Part shown: positions 26,485-36,313 of the stretch, piece after piece | Layout: the number at the start of each line of letters is the position of its first letter | How positions within the stretch are numbered: position 1 is the first letter of the stretch | Source: Aquimarina sp. RZ0 | GTDB lineage: Bacteria > Bacteroidota > Bacteroidia > Flavobacteriales > Flavobacteriaceae | Reading direction: 5' to 3' | Assembly: GCF_008370685.1 (NCBI RefSeq) | Contig: NZ_VTZU01000015.1 | Coordinates: forward strand, 1 to 64,000 | DNA length: 64,000 bases | The notes under the pieces: model-generated | Told to the model about the DNA's origin: nothing | The model's input: the letters and a program-made list of their open reading frames with translations, nothing else | Databases searched by the model: none | Made by a program: the position numbers and the translations under genes

Positions 26485-26590
26485 AGAGTAAACTACTACC
26501 TCGGAGCAAGGATACGAAGCATTTATTGAAAAAAAATATTTTGATTTCAAGGCAAGCCTCGGAGCATTTAAATCTCGATTATCGAGTAAA
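26485..26590. repeat. REP-like dispersed palindromic repeat, copy R2
   Basis: About 106 bases, clearly related to 17379-17481. It includes AGGC-AA-GCCT and CTCGAT-T-ATCGAG dyads and a shared GGAGCATTTAAATCTC stretch. Confidence 0.7.
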
Positions 26591-26742
26591 AACCATCAAT
26601 TCGATTTAATGAAGAAAAAGTGTGTCAAGCATAGGTTTTTAGCCCCAAAACATCTATTTTCTTTACAAAATTCTTATCAGAATTTCACTCAAACTGACAC
26701 CCTTGGGAGTAATTGAACTAAGCTTATTATTTATATTAGAAT

Positions 26743-26750
26743 TATTTTTG
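26743..26750 (+). promoter_or_regulatory. Candidate -7 box of anmK (TATTTTTG)
   Basis: TAnnTTTG match 18 bases before the ATG at 26769. It would give a very short leader and excludes the upstream TTG as the usual start. Confidence 0.4.
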
Positions 26751-26768
26751 GTAGTTTGCACGTGCAAC

Positions 26769-27854
26769 ATGCTTACTGCTCCAGAATCATACAAAGTAAT
26801 AGGATTAATGTCTGGTACATCTCTGGATGGATTAGATATTGCCTATTGTCATTTTGAAAACAAAGGAGGCATCTGGAAATTTTCTATAGAAAAAACCGCA
26901 GATATTCAATATACAGCGCGATTTAAAGAAAAGCTCAAAAACACAGTACAATTAAACACTATCGATTTACTAGCATTTCATAATGAATATGGAAGCTGGT
27001 TAGGAGATAAGGCTGCCGATTTTATAGCAAAAAACAAATTGGATGTTGATTTTATAAGCAGTCATGGGCATACTGTTTTTCATCAACCCGAAATTGGAGT
27101 AACCTATCAAATCGGATCCGGACAACATGTAGCAAATCGTTCTAAAAAGAAAGTCATTTGTGATTTCAGGACTAATGATGTCGCTCTGGGAGGTCAGGGA
27201 GCACCTTTAGTTCCTATCGGAGATCAGTTATTGTTTGGTATCTATGATTTTTGCCTTAATCTGGGAGGTATTAGTAATATCTCATTTCAATCCAATCACA
27301 CCAGAATTGCCTATGATATTGCTCCTGTAAACATGATATTAAACTATCTCTGTCAGAAAATAGACCTGGCATATGACAAGGGAGGAAACCTGGCCAGTTC
27401 AGGAATAGTAAATACCGATTTATTAAATAAACTAAATGGATTAGAGTATTATAAGAAGACATTTCCAAAATCTCTGGGATATGAATGGTTTTTAGAAAAA
27501 ATAATCCCTCTGATAGAAAAAGCTGATGATTCTATCGAGAATTTACTACATACCTCAGTACATCATATTACTGATCAAATAGCCAAGTCTGTAAAAGAAA
27601 TAAAAAAAGAAAATACTTTGCTATTAATAACCGGTGGAGGTGCTAAAAATGATTTTTTAATAAAAATGTTACAGCAGAAAGTAAAGCAAACCGTCAATGT
27701 AGTTATTCCGGAGGAAAAAATTATTGATTTTAAGGAAGCACTGATTTTTGCTTTTATGGGCGTACTAAAGGAGAGAAAAGAAATCAATTGTCTACATACA
27801 GTGACTGGAGCAGAAAAAGATTCGTCATCGGGTGTGATCTACTATCCGTCATAA
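26769..27854 (+). CDS. anmK: Anhydro-N-acetylmuramic acid kinase
   Basis: 361 residues from ATG 26769. It phosphorylates and opens 1,6-anhydro-MurNAc to MurNAc-6-phosphate in cytoplasmic peptidoglycan recycling. The phosphate-binding GTSLDG motif is at residues 16-21. Further family stretches are HGHTVFHQP, DFRTNDVALGGQGAPLVP, NLGGISN and the C-terminal LLITGGGAKN. The usual length is about 360-390. A longer frame from TTG 26703 adds a hydrophobic leader that a cytoplasmic kinase should not have, and it begins before the promoter-like box. No recycling partner (murQ, ampG) is adjacent. Confidence 0.93.
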   Translation: MLTAPESYKVIGLMSGTSLDGLDIAYCHFENKGGIWKFSIEKTADIQYTARFKEKLKNTVQLNTIDLLAFHNEYGSWLGDKAADFIAKNKLDVDFISSHGHTVFHQPEIGVTYQIGSGQHVANRSKKKVICDFRTNDVALGGQGAPLVPIGDQLLFGIYDFCLNLGGISNISFQSNHTRIAYDIAPVNMILNYLCQKIDLAYDKGGNLASSGIVNTDLLNKLNGLEYYKKTFPKSLGYEWFLEKIIPLIEKADDSIENLLHTSVHHITDQIAKSVKEIKKENTLLLITGGGAKNDFLIKMLQQKVKQTVNVVIPEEKIIDFKEALIFAFMGVLKERKEINCLHTVTGAEKDSSSGVIYYPS

Positions 27855-27937
27855 TACAGTAAGAATACCGAATTTCACCTATATGTATCATAAAAAAAAC
27901 TCTCGTACACAAAACTCAATAACTCAATAACTATTTC

Positions 27938-27945
27938 TAAATTTG
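27938..27945 (+). promoter_or_regulatory. Promoter -7 box of udk (TAAATTTG)
   Basis: TAnnTTTG match 18 bases before the udk ATG at 27964. It overlaps the TTG at 27943, so that TTG is unlikely to be the start. Confidence 0.5.
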
Positions 27946-27963
27946 CTGAAAATAAATCGGAAA

Positions 27964-28572
27964 ATGTTAATTATTGGTATCGCTGGTGGCACAGGTTGCG
28001 GAAAAACTACAGTAGTAAATCAGATTATAAATGAATTACCTGAAAATGAAGTTTGTATAATTTCTCAGGATTCATATTATAAAGACACTAGTCATCTGAC
28101 ATATGAAGAGAGAACTAAAATAAATTTTGACCATCCCCAATCCATAGATTTTGAATTATTAGGAGATCATCTGAAATCTCTGAAAAACGGAGAAATTATA
28201 AAACAACCTGTATACTCTTTTGTAGAGCATAACAGAACCACAGAAACTATAATTACTGCTCCTAGTAAAGTGCTTATTGTAGAGGGTATTTTAATTCTTA
28301 CAAACCCAACAATAAGAGATATGTTTGATATCAAAGTATATGTCCACGCGGATAGTGACGAACGCTTAATAAGAAGATTAAAACGTGATATTGCAGAGCG
28401 TGGTAGAGATATGGAAGAAGTTCTGGATAGATATCAAAATACATTAAAACCCATGCATCAGCAATTTATTGATCCTACCAAAGAGTTTGCTGATCTAATT
28501 ATTCCTAATAACACCTATAATAATGTGGCTGTTGATATTCTTCGTACAATTATAAAAGAACGCTTGGATTAA
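27964..28572 (+). CDS. udk: Uridine/cytidine kinase
   Basis: 202 residues from ATG 27964. It phosphorylates uridine and cytidine to UMP and CMP in pyrimidine salvage. The P-loop GGTGCGKT is at residues 8-15. Other family motifs are SQDSYYKD, NFDHPQSIDF (nucleoside binding), VEGILIL and RLKRDIAERGRD (lid). The length is normal for the family (about 205-215). A TTG seven codons upstream sits inside the promoter-like box and was not used. The cell-division gene follows 38 bases later on the same strand. Confidence 0.95.
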   Translation: MLIIGIAGGTGCGKTTVVNQIINELPENEVCIISQDSYYKDTSHLTYEERTKINFDHPQSIDFELLGDHLKSLKNGEIIKQPVYSFVEHNRTTETIITAPSKVLIVEGILILTNPTIRDMFDIKVYVHADSDERLIRRLKRDIAERGRDMEEVLDRYQNTLKPMHQQFIDPTKEFADLIIPNNTYNNVAVDILRTIIKERLD

Positions 28573-28610
28573 CTTTTGTACCTTTATAAACCAAAATCAT
28601 ACGATTAAGA

Positions 28611-28970
28611 TTGAAGTTAAAAAGTTATTTAGAAAAACTAAGGAACACACCTGCGTTGATTCCTTTTTTTGCCATATTTTTAAATAAGTATGTGTTGATA
28701 ATACTTGTGTTTGTAATCTGGATGTTATTTCTGGATACAAATTCCTGGCTAATACATAGAGAATTAGATCAGGAAATAAAAGAATTAAACGATAATAAAG
28801 AATACTACAAAAAGGAAATTGTAAAAGATCAAAAAAACATAAAAGTTCTTAAAGACAGTAGTGAATTAGAAAAATTTGCACGAGAAGAGTATTTTATGAA
28901 ACGTGATAATGAGGAGATTTATATAATTGAATACGAGGATAGTATCCATAAAAAAAAGAATAATGACTAA
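28611..28970 (+). CDS. DivIC/FtsB-family septum formation initiator
   Basis: 119 residues with a TTG start; no ATG precedes the membrane segment. A short cytoplasmic N-terminus leads to one transmembrane helix (about 27-42) and then a coiled coil (about 50-95; RELDQEIKELNDNKEYYKKEI). The C-terminal LEKFAREEYFMKRDNEEIYII matches the DivIC/FtsB pattern. Proteins of this family form a periplasmic coiled-coil complex with FtsL and FtsQ to regulate septal wall synthesis. The stop overlaps the start of the mutase small-subunit gene by 8 bases, so translation is probably coupled. Confidence 0.88.
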   Translation: MKLKSYLEKLRNTPALIPFFAIFLNKYVLIILVFVIWMLFLDTNSWLIHRELDQEIKELNDNKEYYKKEIVKDQKNIKVLKDSSELEKFAREEYFMKRDNEEIYIIEYEDSIHKKKNND

Positions 28971-30348
28971 AATCTTATTTGAAAGTTTCGATGCTGTTTC
29001 TACAAAAGAGTGGAAACAAAAAATTCAATTCGACTTAAAAGGTGTAGATTATAATGAGGCATTGATTTATAAATCTTTTGAAGGTATTGATATAAAACCT
29101 TTTTATAATCAAGAAGATCTTTCAGAAACCAAAAATCAGATTACACATCCTTCTTCCTGGAAAAATGCTCAAAAAATAGAAGTTAATGAAGCAGCGGTTA
29201 TTGCAAATAAAAAAGCCCTAAAAGCAATCAAAGAAGGAGCAGAAAGTATCTATTTTGTTATTTTGAATGAAAATTGTATTCCAGAAGAACTGCTAAAAGA
29301 TATTTCTGAAGAAATTACGATCTATATAGAAACCTTATTTTTATCCTCCAAATTTGCTCGGGAGCTTGACAAAATTGCAGCAACGTTTACAGGTGACATC
29401 TTTTTATTGGTAGACAGCATTGGCAATCTCTCAAGGACAGGCAACTGGTTTGATACGTTAGCGGATGATCACCGAAATCTAATTAGCATTCTAAAAGAAA
29501 CTCAAAATCTTAAAAGTATTATTAGTGTTGATATTAGCTTGCTCCAAAACGCTGGAGCCACTATGATTCAGCAATTGGCATATGGATTAGCACATGCTAA
29601 CGAGTATTTGAATATACTGAATACCAACAAAATGGATTCTTTCAGTGAGGCGTTTATAGTTTTTAAAGTAGCTATTGGAAGTAATTACTTCTTTGAAATA
29701 GCAAAATTGAGAGCTTTAAGAATGCTATGGACAAGCTTGTCATCAGAGTTCGATCTACTTAAAAAATGTCATATCCTTGCACATCCTTCCCATAGAAATA
29801 AAACCATTTTAGACTATAATGTAAATATGCTACGTACTACTACAGAATGCATGAGTGCAATTTTGGGAGGAGCAGATACTATTTATAACCTTCGCTATGA
29901 TGACATATATAATCTGGAAAATGATTTTGGAAACAGAATCGCACTAAACCAATTACTTATTTTAAAAAATGAAAGTTATTTTGATATCGTAACCAATCCA
30001 GCATCAGGAAGTTATTATATTGAGAGTTTAACACGGCAATTATCAGAAAAAGCACTGGAGCTATTCAAAAACATCGAACAAGGTGGCGGTTATCTTACAC
30101 AATTAAAAGAAGGAACAATTCAGCGAAAAATAAAAGATAGCGCTAAAAAAGAACAAGACTTATTTGATAATGAACACATTATACTAACTGGCGCTAATAA
30201 ATTCAAAAACCCTAGTGAAGATATTCCAAATTTGGAAAAAATACCTTTTTCTAAAAAAAATGTTATAAAAACTTTACTGAATCCAATAGTTCAGCGAAGA
30301 TTATGTGAAAAAATTGATAAAAAAACAGCAGCAAACGCTAATAATTAA
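28963..30348 (+). CDS. mutA: Methylmalonyl-CoA mutase, small (beta) subunit
   Basis: 461 residues from ATG 28963, overlapping the DivIC-like gene by 8 bases. This is the non-catalytic partner of MutB in B12-dependent conversion between succinyl-CoA and methylmalonyl-CoA. It has the TIM-barrel-like homologous region (FEIAKLRALRMLW, LRTTTECMSAILGGADTI, NPASGSYYIESLTRQL). It ends without the cobalamin-binding DxHxxG motif and is shorter than the 600-plus residues of many homologs, a short form I believe common in Flavobacteriaceae. The large subunit gene begins 1.1 kb downstream, separated by an unrelated gene and a strong terminator. Confidence 0.9.
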   Translation: MTKILFESFDAVSTKEWKQKIQFDLKGVDYNEALIYKSFEGIDIKPFYNQEDLSETKNQITHPSSWKNAQKIEVNEAAVIANKKALKAIKEGAESIYFVILNENCIPEELLKDISEEITIYIETLFLSSKFARELDKIAATFTGDIFLLVDSIGNLSRTGNWFDTLADDHRNLISILKETQNLKSIISVDISLLQNAGATMIQQLAYGLAHANEYLNILNTNKMDSFSEAFIVFKVAIGSNYFFEIAKLRALRMLWTSLSSEFDLLKKCHILAHPSHRNKTILDYNVNMLRTTTECMSAILGGADTIYNLRYDDIYNLENDFGNRIALNQLLILKNESYFDIVTNPASGSYYIESLTRQLSEKALELFKNIEQGGGYLTQLKEGTIQRKIKDSAKKEQDLFDNEHIILTGANKFKNPSEDIPNLEKIPFSKKNVIKTLLNPIVQRRLCEKIDKKTAANANN

Positions 30349-30419
30349 CAACTTATTATTAACTTACGATCTAATTAACATATCTATAACACATAATTAA
30401 CATAACAAAATCTTAATCG

Positions 30420-31052
30420 ATGCCCCATAAGATGAGATTAATGGCCAATATTGTATTAGTAGGATTACTTTTTACCATCACCTGTAATGCACAACAATAT
30501 GATTGCGCTATTGCAGACAAAAGTGGTTTTATCAAAAAAGCCTTTGATTCGTTCGAAAAAGACCTATTTGATCATTATAAATTTGATAGCGATTCTGTAA
30601 AAACATATAGAACGTTCTTAGCAGAGGTAGCAAGTTTATCTCTCGATCTCAGAAAACTCCCTTCAGACAATTCTATACAATTGGCAAGAACTTTTAAAAA
30701 GAAAGCTAATGATAAAAATTCTATATGGGTGAAACTGAGCGATTATGAAAGTAGAGACGCCACAAAAAAAACATCAACGTATACTCCTTCTCCAGAAGAA
30801 AAAGATGAGGAAGTATTGATTTTTAATTACAGAGGAGGTTTTATACAATGCCTTAAAAATACTAGTAATAGTGACGATTTTAAAAAAATTATATACACAT
30901 TAGAAAATGATGGAAATGTAAGCACCTCACTTATAGCTCAAAAGGTATATTACATGGTAGACAAAGAAATCAACACCTCTCAGGTTAAAGAATTTATTGC
31001 TTTTGACATTTACTATTCGATACTTATGGTTATCGAAAAAGCTTTTGGCTAG
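30420..31052 (+). CDS. Exported protein of unknown function
   Basis: 210 residues (or 206 from ATG 30432). The N-terminus is a Sec signal (MANIVLVGLLFTITCNAQ) with a likely cut after CNA. I do not recognise the family. The mature protein is charged, with about three Cys (YDCA near the start and CLKN near 140) and a Lys/Asp-rich middle. It lies between the two mutase subunit genes on the same strand and is closed by a strong hairpin terminator at 31101. Nothing in its sequence suggests a role in mutase chemistry, and a secreted protein would not contact the cytoplasmic mutase. Confidence 0.7.
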   Translation: MPHKMRLMANIVLVGLLFTITCNAQQYDCAIADKSGFIKKAFDSFEKDLFDHYKFDSDSVKTYRTFLAEVASLSLDLRKLPSDNSIQLARTFKKKANDKNSIWVKLSDYESRDATKKTSTYTPSPEEKDEEVLIFNYRGGFIQCLKNTSNSDDFKKIIYTLENDGNVSTSLIAQKVYYMVDKEINTSQVKEFIAFDIYYSILMVIEKAFG

Positions 31053-31464
31053 TCAAATCCACATCATACCTTACTCAGTATTAATATAATTATTGTTTTC
31101 TAAAATAAATCATCAATAAAATTGTAATTTTATATTTTATTGATGATTTATTTTTTTTTATGAGAATAAGGTATTGTTTTCCTATATTATTTATTTTGTC
31201 ACCGATCTCAGGTAAAACTATTATTGATGAAGCACTAAATTGGATAAAAAAAATAACTCCAAAAAAACCAGACGAGTTATTAAACAGCATCTATTTCTTT
31301 AAGAAAAATAAAATTCTTAAAACACTTCTTTTTCTTGAACTCATCTTGTGTAATGCTTTTACCTGCAAAATTTATATTTCGAACCCTAATTTTGATATTC
31401 TTTGTAACCAATACCATTTAAAATCATAGTTGGCAGATATATTTTAAAAATGATATTTTAGAAA
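31053..31464. other. Intergenic stretch before mutB
   Basis: 412 bases. It holds the hairpin at 31101-31159. An 89-codon plus frame (31160-31429) starts immediately after the terminator T-run, with no room for a ribosome site, and is low-complexity; I do not call it a gene. Confidence 0.6.
31101..31159 (+). terminator. Strong hairpin terminator after the 30420 gene
   Basis: 21-bp stem (31102-31122 with 31134-31154), 11-base loop, followed by a T-run. The A-rich left flank makes it potentially bidirectional. It separates the mutA transcript from mutB. Confidence 0.85.
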
Positions 31465-33600
31465 ATGACAAGAAAAAACATCCAACATATTACAGTTCCA
31501 AAAGACATCAACAATCAGACGTTAAAAACTGATTATAAAACACATAGTACTTCTGAAGGTATCGAGATTAAATCAGTGTATACCGCAGAGGACAACAAAG
31601 AATTAGAACATCTTAATTTCTCCGCAGGCATTCCTCCTTATTTACGTGGTCCATATAGTACAATGTATGTACGCAGACCCTGGACGATCAGACAATATGC
31701 GGGTTTTTCGACTGCAGAAGAAAGTAATGCCTTCTATCGCAGAAATCTTGCTGCTGGACAAAAAGGATTATCTGTAGCTTTTGATCTGGCTACACACAGA
31801 GGGTATGATAGTGATCATGAACGCGTAGTTGGTGATGTAGGAATGGCTGGCGTAGCGATTGATACCGTAGAAGATATGAAAGTACTCTTTGACCAGATTC
31901 CATTAGATAAAATGTCTGTATCTATGACGATGAATGGAGCAGTTCTCCCAATTATGGCCTTTTATATTGTTGCAGCAGAGGAACAAAATGTAGATAAAAG
32001 TTTACTCTCCGGAACTATACAAAATGACATTCTTAAAGAATTTATGGTGCGTAATACCTATATCTATCCACCGACTCCTTCTATGAGGATCATTAGTGAT
32101 ATTTTTAAATATTGTTCTAAAAATATGCCAAGGTTTAATCCCATCAGTATATCAGGATATCATATGCAGGAAGCAGGAGCCACCTGTGACATAGAATTGG
32201 CATATACACTTGCAGACGGGCTGGATTATATCAGAAAAGGAATAGAGGCTGGCATGGATATTGATTCTTTTGCTCCTCGCCTATCCTTCTTTTGGGCAAT
32301 AGGAATGAATCACTTTATGGAAATTGCCAAAATGCGTGCTGCCCGCATGCTATGGGCAAAATTAATCAAGCAATTCGACCCTAAGAATCCCAAATCCTTA
32401 ATGCTTAGGACACATTGCCAGACAAGTGGATGGAGTCTCACAGCTCAAGACCCTTTTAATAATGTTGCCAGAACATGCATTGAGGCAAGTGCCGCTGCCT
32501 TTGGTGGCACACAAAGCCTTCATACCAATGCACTGGATGAAGCCATTGCATTACCTACAGATTTTTCTGCCAGAATTGCCAGAAATACACAAATCTATCT
32601 TCAGGAAGAAACCCAAATAACTCGTACTGTTGATCCTTGGGCAGGAAGTTTTTATGTAGAATCTTTAACAAACGAAATTTCAGAAAAAGCCTGGCAACTC
32701 ATTCAGGAAGTAGAAGAGCTGGGTGGCATGACCAAGGCAATAGAAGCTGGAATTCCCAAAATGCGTATTGAAGAAGCCGCCGCCAGAAAACAAGCAAGGA
32801 TAGATAGCGAACAAGATGTTATTATTGGTGTTAACAAATTTAAATTAGCGCGCGAAGAAGCCATAAGCACATTAAAAGTTGATAATGATGCGGTAAGAAA
32901 TCAACAAATAGCAGGATTACAAAAAGTAAAAACCTCAAGAAACGAAAATGCTGTACAAATGGCATTAAATAATATTACAAAAGCTGCTAAGGATGATACT
33001 CAAAACTTATTAACTTTAGCAATAAAAGCTGCCAGACTAAGAGCTACCTTAGGTGAAATCAGTAGTGCTCTGGAGAAAGAGTTCGGAAGATATAAAGCAG
33101 AAATTAAATCATTTACAGGAGTGTACGCCAAAGAAATAAAAAATGATGATTCTTTTCATAAAGCAAGAGAGCTAGCCAATCAGTTTGCAGAACTCGAAGG
33201 TCGAAGACCAAGAATTATGATTGCAAAAATGGGACAAGATGGTCATGATAGAGGGGCAAAAGTAGTTGCTACAAGTTATGCAGATGTTGGTTTTGATGTA
33301 GATATTGGTCCTTTGTTTCAGACACCGGCAGAAGCTGCTAAGCAGGCAGTAGAAAATGATGTCCATATAGTAGGAGTATCCTCACTGGCTGGAGGGCATA
33401 AAACATTGGTTCCTCAAATCATTTCAGAATTAAAAAGATATGAAAGAGAAGATATTATGATTATTGTTGGTGGAGTCATCCCTCCTGATGATTATACTTA
33501 TTTATTTGATGCAGGTGCTGTAGCAATTTTTGGTCCTGGCACCAAGATTAGTGATGCTGCCATTACTATTTTGGATATTTTAATTTCGACGTTTCAATAG
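31465..33600 (+). CDS. mutB: Methylmalonyl-CoA mutase, large (alpha) subunit
   Basis: 711 residues. Adenosylcobalamin-dependent interconversion of succinyl-CoA and (R)-methylmalonyl-CoA. The N-terminal TIM barrel contains the CoA channel and substrate stretches [32 protein letters not shown] and [16 protein letters not shown]. The C-terminal cobalamin domain has the D592-G-H594-D-R-G597 motif that supplies the lower-axial His. Length is normal for the catalytic subunit. It joins propionate and odd-chain/branched degradation to the TCA cycle, working with the MutA encoded at 28963. No methylmalonyl-CoA epimerase or meaB gene is seen nearby. Confidence 0.97.
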   Translation: MTRKNIQHITVPKDINNQTLKTDYKTHSTSEGIEIKSVYTAEDNKELEHLNFSAGIPPYLRGPYSTMYVRRPWTIRQYAGFSTAEESNAFYRRNLAAGQKGLSVAFDLATHRGYDSDHERVVGDVGMAGVAIDTVEDMKVLFDQIPLDKMSVSMTMNGAVLPIMAFYIVAAEEQNVDKSLLSGTIQNDILKEFMVRNTYIYPPTPSMRIISDIFKYCSKNMPRFNPISISGYHMQEAGATCDIELAYTLADGLDYIRKGIEAGMDIDSFAPRLSFFWAIGMNHFMEIAKMRAARMLWAKLIKQFDPKNPKSLMLRTHCQTSGWSLTAQDPFNNVARTCIEASAAAFGGTQSLHTNALDEAIALPTDFSARIARNTQIYLQEETQITRTVDPWAGSFYVESLTNEISEKAWQLIQEVEELGGMTKAIEAGIPKMRIEEAAARKQARIDSEQDVIIGVNKFKLAREEAISTLKVDNDAVRNQQIAGLQKVKTSRNENAVQMALNNITKAAKDDTQNLLTLAIKAARLRATLGEISSALEKEFGRYKAEIKSFTGVYAKEIKNDDSFHKARELANQFAELEGRRPRIMIAKMGQDGHDRGAKVVATSYADVGFDVDIGPLFQTPAEAAKQAVENDVHIVGVSSLAGGHKTLVPQIISELKRYEREDIMIIVGGVIPPDDYTYLFDAGAVAIFGPGTKISDAAITILDILISTFQ

Positions 33601-33664
33601 TTTTTATTTCTGTGGATATACCATAAAAAAATTGAATTCGTTTTACCAATAAGCGTGCTTATTT

Positions 33665-34714
33665 ATGACAAACAAAATTGCCCTTTTCAATAAAAGAATT
33701 TCCGTTTTTATAAAGGATAAAAACAGGAAAAGTCTTTTTAGAATTTGTAAAGAAGCTTTTATCTTTTGGATCGTAAAAAAAGAAAAACCATACTTTTATT
33801 TTGGCAAATTTCTTTACAGAAAAAACATCCTTAATTATACAGATTATCTCAGTAACAAAGAAGTACATAAAATTACTTTTTCTAAAAACCTACACAAATA
33901 TCAATTTGCCTCTCTTTTAAGAAATAAATTATCATTTGCAATATATATGGAACAAAACAGTTTTCCTGTTCCTAAACTTATAAGTCATAATTTCAAAAAG
34001 CAGTTTTACTATAAAACTAAGAAATATACAATCAACACCTCAGAAGAATTAGCGCAATATATTGAAATGATATTCGAAAAAACTCAAACAGCTACTATTT
34101 TTATAAAGTCTATGACAGAAATGGGAGGCACCGGTTGTTTTTTAATAACAAAAAGCAATCTGAACAATCAGGTCTCTGAACACGCGAATTATATTTTATC
34201 AAATGAATGCATTCATCAGGAAGTTGTAGTACAACATCCGGAAATCAATAAAATATATGCTCATAGCATAAACACCATACGTTTTGACACCTATATAGAT
34301 AAGAATAATAATATCCATATACTATCGGCATTCATGCGTTTTGGGTGTGGAGGCAATGTTGTAGATAATGGCAGCTCTGGAGGTATTTACTTATCTGTTG
34401 ATATTCAAAAAGGAGAGCTAAAAGGTTTAAGCCACCAACTTATGAAATATGGCGGCAAACAATTACAAAAACACCCAGATACTCATACACAATTTGACGG
34501 TTTTTCAATTCCGTATTTTACAGAATCTCTCGCACTGGTAAAAAAAGCTGTTTCTTATATTCCTGATCGAATTATTGGTTGGGATATTGCGATTAGCCCC
34601 GATGGCCCTGTAATTATAGAAGGAAATGACAACAATTCTTTTATCACACCGGATATTGCTTTTGGAGGATACTTAAAACACCCTTTGTTTAATGAAATTT
34701 TAGAGGAGGCTTAG
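33665..34714 (+). CDS. ATP-grasp protein, sugar-transfer-associated type
   Basis: 349 residues. It resembles the ATP-grasp family often found among polysaccharide genes (ATPgrasp_ST). Visible are a Lys-rich N-terminal region, an ATP-binding middle (IFIKSMTEMGGTGCFLI about 153-169), an INTIRFDTY segment, a GSSGGIYL loop and the C-terminal metal-binding stretch IIGWDIAISPDGPVIIEGN with acidic and Asn ligands. ATP-grasp enzymes ligate a carboxylate to an amine or thiol through an acyl phosphate; the substrate is unknown here. It lies 64 bases after mutB and 140 bases before an acyl-adenylate enzyme gene, and together they suggest acyl or aminoacyl decoration of a surface glycan. Confidence 0.75.
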   Translation: MTNKIALFNKRISVFIKDKNRKSLFRICKEAFIFWIVKKEKPYFYFGKFLYRKNILNYTDYLSNKEVHKITFSKNLHKYQFASLLRNKLSFAIYMEQNSFPVPKLISHNFKKQFYYKTKKYTINTSEELAQYIEMIFEKTQTATIFIKSMTEMGGTGCFLITKSNLNNQVSEHANYILSNECIHQEVVVQHPEINKIYAHSINTIRFDTYIDKNNNIHILSAFMRFGCGGNVVDNGSSGGIYLSVDIQKGELKGLSHQLMKYGGKQLQKHPDTHTQFDGFSIPYFTESLALVKKAVSYIPDRIIGWDIAISPDGPVIIEGNDNNSFITPDIAFGGYLKHPLFNEILEEA

Positions 34715-34854
34715 ACTTGTTTTTAGACGAAAAATTCCCTAACTTAACTCTTAACTAATGAAAATAAGAACGTTAGCCTTTTTGATCTTAAAACAATTAC
34801 ACCCTAGATTAAGTATCAATACCCAATACACTCAACCTTTAAAACCTGTAAATT

Positions 34855-36165
34855 ATGTTACAAAAAATACGTAATAAGTCGTTCTGGTTTGTAGATTTGT
34901 TAACCGGAAGTAAAAAAAAGTCAAATTTTGAAGATATTAAAACCATACTCACCGATGGATCTTCAGATGAATCCAAAAAAAGAAAACAGCAATATCTGGA
35001 AAAGATTTTAAGTCACGCCATCCACACGGTTCCGTTTTACAGAGATAAAAACCCACAATTAACTTCTTTTCCGGTAATAAATAAAAATTTAATTCGAAAA
35101 AAAAAATCTGAGTTCGAATCTACTGCGTATATCGACAAGGAAAAAATAACCGTCTGCACCAGTGGCTCTACAGGAACCCCTTTTAAGGTTTGTCAAAACA
35201 AAAATAAAAGAATCCGAACTGTTGCAGATAATTTATTTTTCTGGCAGAAAGCATCATTCAGTGTAGGAGATAAATTATACTTTTTCAGGCTTTGGAATGC
35301 ATTCGAAAAGAAAAATTTCTTAACTCGTTTTACTCAAAATGTCGTCCCTATCGATGTTTTTGAACTCTCTGATGATTTTATAGCAGCGTTACTCAAGGAT
35401 ATACAAAAAAGAAAAAAGAAACCCAGCTTGCTGGGCTATGTTTCTGCATTTACGAAAATATGTAAATATCTTGATCGAACAGACACCGGTTTTAAATCCA
35501 ATGATGTAAAATCAATAATAACGATTTCAGAAAAATTAGATGCATACACAAAAAAATCCATAACAAAATATTTTGGTATTCATGCAATTTCCAGATACTC
35601 TAATCTGGAAAATGGCATAATTGCGCAACAACCAGCAGGTGAGTCCTATTTTATTATCAACCACGCTAGTTATCATGTAGAAATTCTAGACATAGATACA
35701 GATCAACCAGTAGAAAAAGGAACTATTGGACGAATCATCGTGACTGATTTTTTTAATTATTGCATGCCTATGATTCGATATGACACAGGTGATTTAGGAA
35801 GCATTGATACAGTACAAGGCAAAGAAGTTCTTACACATATTGAAGGAAGAAAAATAGACACTATAAAAAATACACGTGGAGAAATAATCATATTTAATGT
35901 AGTACTGATTGTAAACAAATACCAAGAACTGAAACAATGCCAACTCATTCAGAGAGATACTAAAGAATATGTTTTTAAACTTAATTCGGAGACTACTTTT
36001 CTAAGAGAAGAAGAATTTCTTATTGAATTCAGATCTTACCTGGGAGATGATGCCGTATTAAGCATTGAATATGTAGATGAAATACCTTTACTAGCCTCAG
36101 GGAAAAGAAGAATGGTGGTCAATGAAATGGAGCAATCTAAAAACATGAAAGTCCTAAATTATTAA
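34855..36165 (+). CDS. CapK/PaaK-like AMP-forming ligase
   Basis: 436 residues of the phenylacetate-CoA ligase-like (PaaK/CapK) branch of adenylating enzymes. The ATP loop is TVCTSGSTGTPFKV (about 99-112), then SRYSNLENGIIAQQ, the RYDTGDLGSID motif (about 307-317) and an EGRKIDTIKN segment. The C-terminal domain with SGKRRMVVNE closes the active site. Homologs in capsule loci (CapK) act on unknown carboxylic acids. It has no CoA-specific signature that I can verify. It pairs with the preceding ATP-grasp gene; no glycosyltransferase is nearby, so the pair is an orphan island. Confidence 0.8.
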   Translation: MLQKIRNKSFWFVDLLTGSKKKSNFEDIKTILTDGSSDESKKRKQQYLEKILSHAIHTVPFYRDKNPQLTSFPVINKNLIRKKKSEFESTAYIDKEKITVCTSGSTGTPFKVCQNKNKRIRTVADNLFFWQKASFSVGDKLYFFRLWNAFEKKNFLTRFTQNVVPIDVFELSDDFIAALLKDIQKRKKKPSLLGYVSAFTKICKYLDRTDTGFKSNDVKSIITISEKLDAYTKKSITKYFGIHAISRYSNLENGIIAQQPAGESYFIINHASYHVEILDIDTDQPVEKGTIGRIIVTDFFNYCMPMIRYDTGDLGSIDTVQGKEVLTHIEGRKIDTIKNTRGEIIIFNVVLIVNKYQELKQCQLIQRDTKEYVFKLNSETTFLREEEFLIEFRSYLGDDAVLSIEYVDEIPLLASGKRRMVVNEMEQSKNMKVLNY

Positions 36166-36313
36166 CAATATTACCATCAAAATACCAAAAATATTGATTT
36201 TCTTAATATATTAGACTAGAAACATAGGTAGGCATAAAAAACTATGCAAGCATAATTTTTTATAAATATAAATTGTATTTTTCAGCACTATAAATGACAC
36301 TTATACAAAAAAC

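Larger units (their letters stand above)
26428..26768. other. Intergenic stretch with REP-like repeat
   Basis: About 340 bases without a supported gene. It holds REP-like copy R2 (26485-26590) and a promoter-like TATTTTTG at 26743-26750 for anmK. A TTG at 26703 is in frame with anmK but lies upstream of that promoter box. Confidence 0.6.

Noticed and set aside
26703..26768. Upstream TTG start for anmK adding a hydrophobic leader
   Set aside because: It precedes a promoter-like box, and a cytoplasmic kinase should not carry a signal-like segment.
31160..31429. 89-codon plus-strand frame before mutB
   Set aside because: It begins right after the T-run of a strong terminator, has no space for a ribosome site and looks like translated AT-rich noncoding DNA.
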